Translations under genes and position numbers: made by a program
Part shown: piece by piece, positions 31,548 to 41,324 of the stretch
Layout: each line of letters starts with the position of its first letter
Position numbering within the stretch: the stretch's first letter is position 1
Origin: Tranzscheliella williamsii
Lineage: Eukaryota > Basidiomycota > Ustilaginomycetes > Ustilaginales > Ustilaginaceae
Direction: 5' to 3'
DNA: 64,000 nt
NCBI GenBank assembly: GCA_023212725.1
Contig: JALBYF010000066.1
Span: 34,098 to 98,097 of the forward strand
The notes under the pieces: model-generated
The model's input: only the letters and a program-made list of their open reading frames with translations
Told to the model about the DNA's origin: nothing
Databases searched by the model: none

Positions 31548-33060
31548 GATCTACGCGCACCACTGTAGGACGAGCGCCATGAGGTCAACGTTTTGGCAAC
31601 TTGGACACTGCAGAACGCGTGCGGGAGACTGAGCGTGGTGGTAGTGAAACAGAACGTCGAATCAGAAGCTAGGTGGTGAAGAATGAGCTTAGCGCCGAAT
31701 GGGAACTGCATCGGAAGCTTGCATATGGGAAGCAGTGGCGCTCGCTGTGCTGCAACCATGAAGAATGTATCATAGAATGCATATGGATGATAATGCTGCC
31801 TACGCAAATCCCATCGACATTTCTCCGCAAGCAAACAATAATTTCTAGAACCTGCATGCCTCACGCATAACGCTCGGACTTTTTGGGCAATCAACGACAG
31901 TGCACTGATTCCTAATCAAAAACCGAGATTAGGGCGAAAACGCGGATAGAGGCAGATTCCTAGTTCCTGATATTCGGTGCATGCCACAGACTTAGACATC
32001 CTTTATCGTCGAGCTCTAACAAACCATTGCTTGGAAGGGAGGCGCCGGCGCCGGAGGGGTTGTCCAAATCTGTAGCAGACCGCCCCATCCCCACCGTCTC
32101 AGACTGTGGTTGCGACGACATTTTGGTCAGGATACACCATTCTCTACTCAGAGGTCCTGACAAGAACCAGGGGTGCTGCTTATCTGCACAACCATTGACG
32201 TTGCACATAACGAGATAACGTGGGATGCCAGCTGAAGCTGGCCAACACCACTTGGACAGCCTGAGCGCACAGGTGAGCTAACAGAGTATTGTTGATGCCC
32301 TTTTAGGTCAGTTGGCTTTGCGGCAAGCGAATCAGGATCTATGTCTTCATCTGGAACTGACCTGGTCTTGGGGAATGCAGACACTAGTCGCACTTCTCTG
32401 CTGTCGGTACCAAGGCTGGACTGGCCCGCCGAAGTCCAATGCGTTGAAGCGGGCCTTGAGTGACATCTCTGGTTCCTTCTGCAATGTGCGTTGCGTCTCG
32501 GCAAGGGTGCCCTAGCGCTCTCCTGCGTGACGCGTCTAGTTGGCAATATATGGATTTGGGTGTGCATGGCTATGGACATGCGATTGATTAACTAAACGGC
32601 ATCTGTACGTGTCACGGACGCGATCTAAAAAGCAGGGTTCAATGTTTGTGAATGCCACCGCTTTGGTCGATCGAAGAATGTCTTTCCACTTTCGACCTTC
32701 TACTCGGCTGACTTCGCCAGCGCTCACCGCCGGATAGTTCGCGTTCCTATCATTCCTTCCCCATCTGTCGTCGCATATAAAGGTCCGCCTCGATCCCACA
32801 TCATGTTTCCAGCCATTCTGTGCATCAGGTGATGGCGTTTCCGCTCGTCTCACGGCAAAAGCTCTAGTCCGCCAGTGCACGTCTAGCGCGCACCACCGAA
32901 CCCATCCCAGTGGCGCCCCCTCTCTACCATACTATGGCCTGCAGTGTTGCATGGCAAGGGTAGCAGTGCAACCGATCAACAAGGTCGTGCTAGCTCGCAC
33001 AATCGTGGCAGCGCAATAGGTCAACGAGGTCGTGCAAGCTCGCACAATTGTTCCGCCACA
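31548..33060. promoter_or_regulatory. divergent promoter region, ABC copy 1 and flavin oxidase
   Basis: These 1.5 kb contain only short, non-gene-like open frames. On the + strand, TATAAA at 32776-32781 is a possible TATA box 280 bases before the oxidase ATG. The last 100 bases hold a 45-bp tandem repeat. Confidence 0.5.
32962..33051 (+). repeat. two 45-bp tandem repeats in the oxidase leader
   Basis: Copy 1 is 32962-33006 and copy 2 is 33007-33051, 37 of 45 positions identical, each ending GCTCGCACAATYGT. They are in frame with the oxidase (translation GRASSHN twice) but no ATG precedes them in that frame. The shared core GGTCGTGC.AGCTCGCAC is nearly palindromic, which would suit a protein or RNA structure in the 5' leader. 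Confidence 0.8.
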
Positions 33061-34866
33061 ATGACGTGGATCTCGTACTTTATACCGCTGGCCGCTGCTG
33101 CTGCTTTCCCAGTCTTTGTCAGATCCACCTTCTCGTCAAGCGACGCTGGGTTAGCGCCAGACGTGCGTAGCATCGGTACATCGTTGCAGCATTGCTTGGA
33201 CACGGCAGATCTGTCTTTCATTTCAGCTCAAAGATCTGATGCTGCACTGTATTATGCCGCCTCTGCCTCCGACAACCTCGTATTTCACTACAATCCAGCC
33301 GCTATAGTCTACCCGACAAACGCCGCCCAGGTACAGGACGCCGTCCTTTGCGCTGCACGCCAAGATCAGCTTGCGGTTGCTGCTCGCAGCGGTGGACATT
33401 CCTTCGCTGGTTACGGCAGTGGCGGTAGGGATGGATCGCTCATCATCGACCTTGCCAACATGTCCTCCGTCGTGTCACATCCTCGGCAAGGCACCGCCGA
33501 GGTCCAACCAGGCGCGCGTCTCGGAGATATAGTTAAAGGCCTTTGGCGCCAAAAAGGCGCCAAGCGCGCCATGTCCACGGGCACCTGCGCTGCGGTCGGT
33601 GCCGGCGGTCTCAGCCTATGCGGAGGTTTTGGTCCGATGTCAAGGAAGTGGGGTCTCACCACCGACAATATACTTGAAGCTGATGTCGTCCTCGCCAATG
33701 GCACTCTTGTCACCGTCACAGAGACAAAGAACAGCGAGATTATGTGGGCACTCCGTGGAAGCGGCTCCTTCTTCGGAATTGTCACCCGTTTTCTTTTTCG
33801 TACGCAAGACGCGAGCCACCCCACCGTCTCTTTCCAGTACAAGTGGCTTCCTTCTTTGTCAGATGCGGCTACCGCCGTCCGCCTCTTTTCTGCTATTCAA
33901 GCTTTCGGCATGGCTTCAGACCTTCCCACCGAAGTCGGCTTTCATGTGCAGATGCAGGCTCCCACAACGAGCGATCCACAGCCGTCTGCTGGCAGGCCCT
34001 TTGCCATCCACATCAGAGGGACCTACCTTGGCCCTTTGGCTGACTGGAAGAAGATAGAGTCGAAATTTATTGCGCAGCTCAACCGCTATTCCGCTCCACG
34101 CGCTGATTTCGAGTCGAGCCAAGAGACCGACTACTTTGCCATGATGGAGGAGTGGGACGACTTTGGCGGCGCTGGCAACAAGCTCAATACAGAGGCAATC
34201 CATAAGATTCATAACAACTATGTAACCAAGTCAGCCCTGACGCTTGACTCCACAAAAGGCTTCAGTTCCGCAGCCTTAACACCCTTGATCGAGTTTCTCT
34301 GGCAGACGGGAGGTGATTCAGGCAAGCACGAGCGCCTCCCAGATGGAAAGACAACCAGATGGGCTTGGAATATCTATCTAGAACTATTTGGAGGTGGCAA
34401 GCCGGCCTACCGACAAGACAATAAACATCAGCTCAGCAGCTTCGCACATCGAGATGCCTTGTGGCTAATTCAGAGCGCTGTGGGGACTACCGAGACCACG
34501 ACTCTCTCCCATTCTGCTCGGACGTACATCGACCTGATCGACCAACATGTCAACCATGCAATAGCGGCTTCTGGCATAGCGCGTGGCGGCTATTCTTGTT
34601 ATGTTGATGCTGAGCTTAAGGAGGAGGAATGGAAGCAGCTTTACTACGGTCCGTCGCTGGCACGCCTAGAGGAGCTCAAAATGGATCTTGATCCACAAAA
34701 TCTCTTTCGCAATCCTCAGTCGCTGGGTAGCCGCAAAGAGATTGAGGGCAAGCGGAACGCCAGGAAAAGTCCCTCAAGAAAGGCGTTCCCACCCGAAGAA
34801 GTGAAGCGCAACGATACTCAGCGCAGACTTGCTAAAAGATCCCGCACAACGCAGACGGCGTACTGA
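33061..34866 (+). CDS. FAD-linked oxidase, berberine-bridge/oligosaccharide-oxidase type
   Basis: This 601-residue protein starts at ATG 33061 with a signal-like hydrophobic N-terminus (MTWISYFIPLAAAAAFPVFV). The FAD-binding domain has ARSGGHSFAGYGSGG with His113 and MSTGTCAAVGAGG with Cys176, the pair used for bicovalent 8-alpha-histidyl, 6-S-cysteinyl FAD in this class. The C-terminal BBE motif (YYGPSLARLEELKMDLDPQN) and LFRNPQS complete the fold. Relatives oxidise carbohydrates or alkaloid-like substrates with O2, giving H2O2, and are usually secreted. The tail after the BBE domain is a strongly basic extension of about 40 residues (ending in RSRTTQTAY), unusual for a secreted oxidase. The substrate is not known; secondary-metabolite tailoring is possible given nearby transporters. 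It is convergent with CET1. Confidence 0.9.
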   Translation: MTWISYFIPLAAAAAFPVFVRSTFSSSDAGLAPDVRSIGTSLQHCLDTADLSFISAQRSDAALYYAASASDNLVFHYNPAAIVYPTNAAQVQDAVLCAARQDQLAVAARSGGHSFAGYGSGGRDGSLIIDLANMSSVVSHPRQGTAEVQPGARLGDIVKGLWRQKGAKRAMSTGTCAAVGAGGLSLCGGFGPMSRKWGLTTDNILEADVVLANGTLVTVTETKNSEIMWALRGSGSFFGIVTRFLFRTQDASHPTVSFQYKWLPSLSDAATAVRLFSAIQAFGMASDLPTEVGFHVQMQAPTTSDPQPSAGRPFAIHIRGTYLGPLADWKKIESKFIAQLNRYSAPRADFESSQETDYFAMMEEWDDFGGAGNKLNTEAIHKIHNNYVTKSALTLDSTKGFSSAALTPLIEFLWQTGGDSGKHERLPDGKTTRWAWNIYLELFGGGKPAYRQDNKHQLSSFAHRDALWLIQSAVGTTETTTLSHSARTYIDLIDQHVNHAIAASGIARGGYSCYVDAELKEEEWKQLYYGPSLARLEELKMDLDPQNLFRNPQSLGSRKEIEGKRNARKSPSRKAFPPEEVKRNDTQRRLAKRSRTTQTAY

Positions 34867-35200
34867 TCCGCCGCCATCAAGCAAAAACGACAGAGGCGCA
34901 TATGTGTTGCCGGTGCTAATGACCATCTTTTTTCGGTTGCCAGCTCGTGCCGATCGTGAGGGAAGTGGCATGTTGGCCATGTCCCACCTGTCGCAATATA
35001 CCCCTACTTCGGGCTAGTTTGCAAAGCACAAACACTCACCGTTCATGACATATCTGATTCTGGCTGATCATGTAGAAACGGAGGAGTCAAGACAGTTGGT
35101 ACTGGAGGTCAGGCTAAAGTACAATCGGAAGAGTCCACAGCAGGCCCGAGGGACATAGCAATGTAGCTCCGAGTACGAGGTACGGGCCTGAAGCAGGAGG
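34867..35200. other. convergent 3' flank, oxidase and CET1
   Basis: These 334 bases between two stop codons show no other gene and must carry both 3' ends. Confidence 0.5.
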
Positions 35201-36420
35201 CTACCGTCGGTCCTCGGAAGAGGAGCCGTTCCTGCAATGGCGAGCAGAGGATGCGGTGAGCAGCATGCCGACGGGGAGCCGTATGGCGGGCTAGCTTACC
35301 TGATGAGCATCCGCAGATTGTTGAGGAAGATCAAGATCTGGTCGTCATAGTGCGTCCAGTCTTGGCCGTGGCTCGCAGACCCGTTGGAGGCGCCGTCGGC
35401 CTTGGACTGCGATGCGGCTTGCATCAGTTGATCGGCATCCTTGATCTCGATTTCCAACTCGTGGATAGGCTCGGAAGGCTATGGGATTACATTGGAAGCG
35501 AAAGTATGTGTCAGTGGCACGTCGCTAGCACATCAATCGGCCCACGCTGGCAGAAGAGCTAATACACTGACTTTTTCCGGGACGATGACCTGCGTCAAGT
35601 CCACTACGAAGTTTTGATGTGTGTAAGAGAGACGGTTCTTCTCACGGATGGATGCATGTTCGGACGTCGGCTCCTCGGCTAGGCAGGAAGTCAATCAGTT
35701 CAAGGTCCGCGCTTCAGGTTGGGCAACGCAGCTCGTTCTCACCTGTGTTCTCGACGTTGATGCTAATGCGATAGTCAAAGAGCCGGTTGGGACAGTATAT
35801 GTTCAGGTCGGCTAAGCGCTGCTTCTGAATGACTCCACCCGGCTTGATGGCTAGCGTCTCGGCGTCCCTTGTGACGCGAACCTTTCCATTGGAGGTGGGA
35901 TGGAAGTAGTCGATCTCTTTCCTTCTTAGATAGCTGACCTTGGCACCGGTATAGGAGGGCTCTCCAGAACGCGATACGAGCGAGTTGAGCACTCGGTTGT
36001 AGTGCGCGTGTTGGGCCTGCCGCGAGCCAAGAGAGGTGAAGAGGTGAGTGGCCGCACGCCTGCTGCCAGAGCCAAGTGCGCCAAGCACTGCCATGAATAC
36101 TCACGGTGGTCATCTTGCTGTCGAAGCGCGTGCGCTGGAGGTCGACAATGGTCTCGTTGCGCACGGGCAGCTGGATCCTTTCGCCCGTGCCTTGGTCGAT
36201 GATCTGGCCAATCTTGCCCTCGATCTGCATAGCACGGGAGGAGCAATTTCGCAGTGAGTGAGGGTGTTCATCTGTTCGTGCCAGTCGGTCTAGAACGCAC
36301 CTCTAAATTCGGCCTGCCGCGGCCGTGCGTCCAGAGCCAGTCGCCGACCATAGTGACAAAGTCATCCAGCGGATCGACTCCGAAGATCGAGCGCTCTGGC
36401 GCGATCTGCTGCGACGCCAT
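35201..36420 (-). CDS. CET1: mRNA capping RNA 5'-triphosphatase (Cet1/Pct1 type)
   Basis: Six exons were assembled: 36420-36301, 36224-36105, 36016-35743, 35678-35569, 35478-35300 and 35231-35201, giving 277 residues in frame. E40-I-E42-G-K44 is the ExExK strand of the triphosphate-tunnel fold. The later HELEIEIKD strand supplies the second Glu set, so both metal-binding motifs are present. Other family blocks are QHAHYNRVLN, VSYLRRKEIDYFH and RLSYTHQNFVVDLTQV. The enzyme removes the gamma-phosphate from nascent pre-mRNA before guanylylation, in the nucleus, in complex with the guanylyltransferase. The frame is open upstream to an ATG at 36594, but MASQQ at 36420 gives the length near S. pombe Pct1. 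The fourth donor had to be set at GTGTAT (35568), because the adjacent GTCAGT breaks the frame. It is divergent from RecQ. Confidence 0.92.
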
Positions 36421-36922
36421 CGCTCTGGCCAGTGTGGAAACGTCCGATGGCGGATGATGCGCAAGTCCTGCGCGGTGGCAAAGCGCGGTGGCTGCGCGAT
36501 GGCTGCGCGGCGGCTGCACTGAATCTGAGCAGCGGCGGAAGGTGAGGGTCGGGGAAGATCCGCTTATTGTGAGTGCCGTCGGGAGTCGTGTCACTTTCTA
36601 TCGCAATGACCGACAGCCGACACCCGAAGACATCAAAGATGTAACAGTCGTACTTCGACCTGCCTGCCTGCTTCGACAAGCAACTCACTCCACATACGAG
36701 GTGGCTGAGCCAACTGAGTGTTCGTCCTGGAAATGTCGCGGCTCGTGTCTTCGTTGGCCACTATCTACATCTACTAAAGTAACGCAGGTTTTCAGCCACT
36801 CAGCGTGTATCTGCGTGCGATTGTCCCCCTGTGCGGGGCTCTGAGCTTTCAGCCAGCGGCTTCCGTGTTGCTGCTACGGCACGACGGGCCCTCTTGGATG
36901 AAGGGTGCGAGCGCGAGCAGTG
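36421..36922. promoter_or_regulatory. divergent promoter, CET1 and RecQ helicase
   Basis: This 0.5-kb region separates two divergent nucleic-acid enzymes. The possible longer CET1 start (36594) lies in it. An imperfectly repeated GCGCGGTGGCTGCGCGATGGCTGCGCGGCGGCTGC tract lies near 36482-36517. No TATA box was seen. Confidence 0.45.
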
Positions 36923-39331
36923 ATGACGGAGAGCGAGGACGACAAAGTCCACATCGTGTCTTCTGCATCGAGCCACGAGACGGGACTGTCTCTTGCCACC
37001 GGCGATGAGGAGGTCATCTACGATACCGAGGTTGCCGGCAAGCTGGAACGCCTCGATGCAGAAATCTCCTCTGTCGCACAGCAGATCCTGCAGCTTCAAA
37101 CACTGAAGCAATCCTTGACGCGCGAGCGCAGCCAAGCGTACGATGCATACGTCAAAACGCTCCCGGACTCGGCGGCTGGTAACACTGACGGTGGCAAGCA
37201 GAAAGTGGGTCACGACTACACCAGGTCCACCTTCCCGTGGAGCGATCAGATCAGGCTTGCCGCCATGTCGCAGTTCGGCATATCCTCTTTTCGCTTTTGC
37301 CAAGAGGCGGTCATCAATTCAGCGCTCGACCAACGTAGTGCCATCGTGGTCATGCCCACCGGAGGTGGTAAGTCCCTCTGCTACCAGCTGCCGGCCATCC
37401 TATCCGCCGGCATCACTCTCGTCGTGTCGCCCCTCATCTCCCTCATGACCGACCAAGTCCTCCATCTTCGTGAGGTGGGTATCGAATCTCAGCTGCTATG
37501 CGGGAGCAATTCCCGCGAAGAGACCAATGACATTCTCAAGCAGGTGAGGAGGGATGATAGGCAAAATATGGACGCCCCACAGCCTCCTTGGCAGCAGATC
37601 CACCAAGACGGCATCAAGCTGCTCTATGTTACTCCCGAAAGGATCGCCAAGTCCAAATCCTGCCTTTCTGCGCTCCAGGCGGCTTATGAGCAGGGCAGAC
37701 TTTCGCGTATCGTGATTGACGAAGCTCACTGTTGCTCTCAGATGGGCCATGACTATCGCCCAGATTACGCCAAGCTCTCCCTCCTCCGCAAGCTCTTTCG
37801 AAAGGCCCCGATCATGTGCCTCACAGCCACATGCGGACCCAAAGTGCTGCAAGAGATCCTTGAAATCATCGATCTGCCTCCTATCACTCAGCCCGACAAT
37901 GCTGCCCCGATGCGCACCCTCTACTTCACTGCGCCTCTGTTCCGACCGAACCTCAAGTACCAAGTCTTGCAACGTCCGCAACAAGCGAAAGCGGCGTCCG
38001 AGGCCATTGTCGACTACATCGTGCGCTTTCACCTGGGGCAGTCCGGTATTGTGTACTGCCTTTCTCAGTCGGACACCGAAGCCATGGCAAAGGCGCTTCA
38101 AGAGCAGAGCAACGCGCGCATTCAGACAGGGAGGTACCACGCCGGTTTAGATGATCTGAGCAAGCAGCGCATCCACACTGATTGGCGAGAGGGTCGCATC
38201 CAGGTCGTCTGTGCCACCATTGCGTTCGGCATGGGTATTGACAAAGCAGACGTCCGTTTCGTTATCCACGCCTGCCTGTCTAAGTCGATGGACGGGTACT
38301 ACCAGGAGACCGGTAGGGCAGGCCGGGACGGCGAGCCCTCGGACTGCATTCTCTTCTACCGTCCGCAAGACGCGCTGCGCATCAGCTCGCTGGTGGCGAG
38401 CGAGCCGACCGGTCAAGAGAAGCTCAACGCGATGATTGACTTTGCTCAGTCGGCCAAGTGCAGGCGCAAACTGTTTGCCGATTACTTCGCCGACATGTTT
38501 GCCGAGCAAGACCAAAAGCGGCAAGCTACGTGCGGCATCTGCGACAACTGCACGCTGCGTCGATCGGAACAGCTCATGGACGTGAGGAAGGGGATGTACC
38601 AGCTCTTGGCCGTCCTGGCAGAGATGTGCCGGCAAGGTGGCCGGATCACCTTGACCCAGCTGTGTGACGTTGCCAGGGGACTTAGGGGCGGCAAATTCAA
38701 TCTGGATCCAAACATGACCGACGGCGGCACGAGCAAGTCCGGAGCCAGCGGCGACGCGAATATTAAAGCTGGAACGGTCGACATTGCACGCATCGCAGGC
38801 GGCAAGATCGCGCTGCCCCGAGATGTGGTGGACCGCATGATCTTACACGGTATCCTCTGCAAGCTGATCCGACAGAGCTACCAGGCCACTGCCTATACCG
38901 TCAATGTGTACCTGGAGACAGGTCCGAGAGCGACACGCTTTCTCCGACATCCGCTCCAAGCCATCCAGTCGTCGGCCGGGCTTGCGCTCCTCCCGCCCAC
39001 CGAGGTGCTGCCGCCGCCCCCCTCGCTACCGATGACCGAAATGCCTACTCGCGCGCACGACCCGCCCTCAACAAAACGAGCCAAGGCGGACGGAGCGAGC
39101 GAAATCACAAATGCTCGGAGGCGCAAACAGCAGCCTTCTGCCGCGCCAGACGAATCCGAAACCGAACCCGGACCTGACGGTGCCGGCAACACGGCGCCTG
39201 CGAAAAGGTTGAAGCGCGCGGGAAGTGCACCGCGACCCGTGAAGGCGGAGGGATTGGCGGCTGCCAGGACGCAGACTGCCAAGAGAGCCAGCCGAGGCGC
39301 CTCTTCGTCAGACGCGATCATCGTTGATTAA
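36923..39331 (+). CDS. RecQ-family DNA helicase, RecQ1-like
   Basis: A single exon of 802 residues starts at ATG 36923. A short coiled coil (residues about 30-70) precedes the helicase core. The core has motif 0 (RFCQEAVINSALDQRSAIVV), Walker A MPTGGGKSLCYQLPA near 144, VSPLISLMTDQV, and DEAH in VIDEAHCCSQMGHDYRPDY near 266. The C-terminal motifs include YYQETGRAGRDGEPSDCILF. The RecQ-Ct Zn domain has CRRKLFADYFADMF and CGICDNC near 513-544, followed by a winged helix (MYQLLAVLAEMCRQGGRITL). No HRDC domain is seen. The C-terminal 130 residues are basic and disordered with NLS-like KRLKRAGS. It unwinds DNA 3'-5' and acts in recombination and replication-fork repair. The coiled-coil start and lack of HRDC point to the RECQL1 branch rather than Sgs1/BLM. 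Confidence 0.93.
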   Translation: MTESEDDKVHIVSSASSHETGLSLATGDEEVIYDTEVAGKLERLDAEISSVAQQILQLQTLKQSLTRERSQAYDAYVKTLPDSAAGNTDGGKQKVGHDYTRSTFPWSDQIRLAAMSQFGISSFRFCQEAVINSALDQRSAIVVMPTGGGKSLCYQLPAILSAGITLVVSPLISLMTDQVLHLREVGIESQLLCGSNSREETNDILKQVRRDDRQNMDAPQPPWQQIHQDGIKLLYVTPERIAKSKSCLSALQAAYEQGRLSRIVIDEAHCCSQMGHDYRPDYAKLSLLRKLFRKAPIMCLTATCGPKVLQEILEIIDLPPITQPDNAAPMRTLYFTAPLFRPNLKYQVLQRPQQAKAASEAIVDYIVRFHLGQSGIVYCLSQSDTEAMAKALQEQSNARIQTGRYHAGLDDLSKQRIHTDWREGRIQVVCATIAFGMGIDKADVRFVIHACLSKSMDGYYQETGRAGRDGEPSDCILFYRPQDALRISSLVASEPTGQEKLNAMIDFAQSAKCRRKLFADYFADMFAEQDQKRQATCGICDNCTLRRSEQLMDVRKGMYQLLAVLAEMCRQGGRITLTQLCDVARGLRGGKFNLDPNMTDGGTSKSGASGDANIKAGTVDIARIAGGKIALPRDVVDRMILHGILCKLIRQSYQATAYTVNVYLETGPRATRFLRHPLQAIQSSAGLALLPPTEVLPPPPSLPMTEMPTRAHDPPSTKRAKADGASEITNARRRKQQPSAAPDESETEPGPDGAGNTAPAKRLKRAGSAPRPVKAEGLAAARTQTAKRASRGASSSDAIIVD

Positions 39332-39935
39332 CGAGCCCACCACTTGTAACATACGGGACAGCAGTACTATAATGACCGTCGTAGAATAAAGGAAAGGGAT
39401 GGTGCGTGGATTTCCTGCGCGGCCGGCTTACATGGCTGCAGAACCCTCTTTCTTCCGTGGATGCGCCGCAGGCGCGGAGACTGGCGACACTGTCTGCGGT
39501 CGGGAGCGGATAAAGTTTGACGGCGGGATGCGCGGTCTAGGTGGTTTGATGCGCGCTGCACACGCGGATAGGGTTGAGCTTCATAAGCTCGAGACTCTCC
39601 GAATCCATGCCAGCTTGGGGCCTCTGTGGCGCAGCAGTTTTAGCGTATCTGGATCCGGTCTGCTCAGGAGGCAAGCGGTTGGGCGGGATGGGCAGCGCGG
39701 GGGGTGGCCGATCGAATCGCCCGCGCTGCCCGCCCCGCCACCAGCTGACGGCTTCCCAGAGGGTCGCGAGTGCAAGTCTCGCCAGAGGCTGCCCTATCTT
39801 TTTCGCGCCCTTGTTTTGCTGTCCTTGACCATACCCTAACCCCCAGGTACGAAGCCAGTCCAGATAGTCTCCTTCCAGCCTACAGCTGCTATCCGCGAAG
39901 TGCCCCAACTACGCACGGCAGGAAGCACGGGCGGG
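39332..39935. other. convergent intergenic, RecQ and DUF829 gene
   Basis: These 604 bases lie between two facing stop codons. Overlapping ORFs on both strands, Arg- and Pro-rich, have no recognisable content. It mainly carries two 3' ends. Confidence 0.5.
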
Positions 39936-41324
39936 CTACGCCAGCACGCTCTGATAGAACTGGATGACCGCGTTCCAGTAGCCGTCGAAGTCGCTGCGGC
40001 CGATGCTGCAGTGGGGCGCCGAGTCCCAGCGGCGGAGCTCTACGGACATCTTGGCGGGCTCAAGGGCGCGGTTTCTCTGCGCGGGGTCTTCCATCTCGAC
40101 GAGGCGGGGCGGCACGCCAGGTTGGCGGTGCTGTGCGAAGTCGTTGGCGTGTTCCTCGACGTACTGCCAGGGGATGAGCTTGTCCGCCTTGCTATACACG
40201 TACATGCGCGGGGGATAGGCGGCGGCGGTCGCTGATGTCGGCGGGGCGGATGCCGTCTGGCCGGAGGTGGCCATGACCCAGTCCCACGAGCGGAGAGCAT
40301 TGAGCGCGCTGCGCATCTTCTCGGAGCGTGTCGGCTGACGCGTCAGACGCGTCCAGGCCTTGAGCATCCAGAGGCCGACCCAGACGAAAAAGCGCACGAC
40401 GGCGCGCAGGCGCGGCCGGCGGGCGAGATGCATGGTGAAGGCGGTCGAACCAGTGTAAGGTGTGGACTTGCCCGGTGACGAGTCCATGATGAGCGACAAA
40501 ACCCGAGGCTGCGCTGCTGAGGGGTCCTTGTGCGCCAGCGACGCCATCTCGTCCAGGAAGAGCGCGAGGTTGCTGGCGCCCCCATCCGAGAAACTGTGGA
40601 CAATGACGCCCCCCGCCTCGGCCGCTGGTTCCTTGCCGGGCAGCGCCTCATCGGCAGCTATCAAGGTGACCGTGGAGTCTCCAAGCTCGGGCTTGGTGGA
40701 GGATGGGGATGCGGCAGCGTGGGTGAGCTCCTCGATGAGGACCTTCAGGTGCTGTTTCCGAACGAAATCGGGCGCCAAGTAGGTTTTTCCATCGGAGAGC
40801 TTGATGATGATCGTCGCATGCGGGAAGAGTATGGCATACGGCTGCGCGTACTTGGCCACCAGGCGGAGTGGTGCGTCCATCCAGCCGAACAGGACCACAT
40901 GGCTAGGGGCACGCGGCAGCGCAATGGAGGGGGCGAGCGGCTTCAGCGGCGGGGAGAGAAGCTGCAGCTCGGCGTCACGGGGCAAAGGCGCGCGGTCCGC
41001 CGGCCTCGAAATGCAGGTAGTGCCGGCGAGACGCGTGAACGAGGGCGGCAAGTAGCCGGGCGGCGTCGAAGCCCGCGAGGCCTCCGAGGACACCGAGGCG
41101 GCCGCCACCTCGGCATACTTGAGCGCCGGCTTCTTTTCCGCTTCGGCGGAAGGAACGGGCTGCGCCATACCAGAGTAGGGGGAAGAGGTGAGAGCGCAGA
41201 GAAGAGTCTGTCTCGATAGAGATGGCGACAGTTGGGACCGCGCCGCGGCCTGGAAATGACGGGAAAAAGCTGGAGGATATAGGCTTGTAGCGACAAGGCG
41301 ACGAAGCGTGGCGCTGGTCAGCAT
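39936..41324 (-). CDS. DUF829/TMEM53-family alpha/beta-hydrolase-like protein
   Basis: A single exon of 462 residues starts at ATG 41324. The first 40 residues are basic, Ser-rich and poor in acidic residues (MLTSATLRRLVATSLYPPAF), so a mitochondrial presequence is likely. The DUF829 core starts near residue 140 with VVLFGWMDAPLRLVAKYAQPY. It continues with the nucleophile-like VHSFSDGGASNLALFLDEM, the strand SLIMDSSPGKST and the C-terminal YSKADKLIPWQYVEEHAND with APHCSIGRSDFDGYW, whose His may be catalytic. Relatives include human TMEM53 and the fungal PaxU. The biochemical role is unknown; a hydrolase fold is known for the family. It lies between two unrelated genes and is not part of a visible operon-like unit. 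Confidence 0.88.
   Translation of the reverse strand: MLTSATLRRLVATSLYPPAFSRHFQAAARSQLSPSLSRQTLLCALTSSPYSGMAQPVPSAEAEKKPALKYAEVAAASVSSEASRASTPPGYLPPSFTRLAGTTCISRPADRAPLPRDAELQLLSPPLKPLAPSIALPRAPSHVVLFGWMDAPLRLVAKYAQPYAILFPHATIIIKLSDGKTYLAPDFVRKQHLKVLIEELTHAAASPSSTKPELGDSTVTLIAADEALPGKEPAAEAGGVIVHSFSDGGASNLALFLDEMASLAHKDPSAAQPRVLSLIMDSSPGKSTPYTGSTAFTMHLARRPRLRAVVRFFVWVGLWMLKAWTRLTRQPTRSEKMRSALNALRSWDWVMATSGQTASAPPTSATAAAYPPRMYVYSKADKLIPWQYVEEHANDFAQHRQPGVPPRLVEMEDPAQRNRALEPAKMSVELRRWDSAPHCSIGRSDFDGYWNAVIQFYQSVLA

Noticed and set aside
39399..39908. Overlapping ORFs on both strands between RecQ and the DUF829 gene
   Set aside because: Arg/Pro/Gly-rich with no family match; expected from GC-rich DNA.
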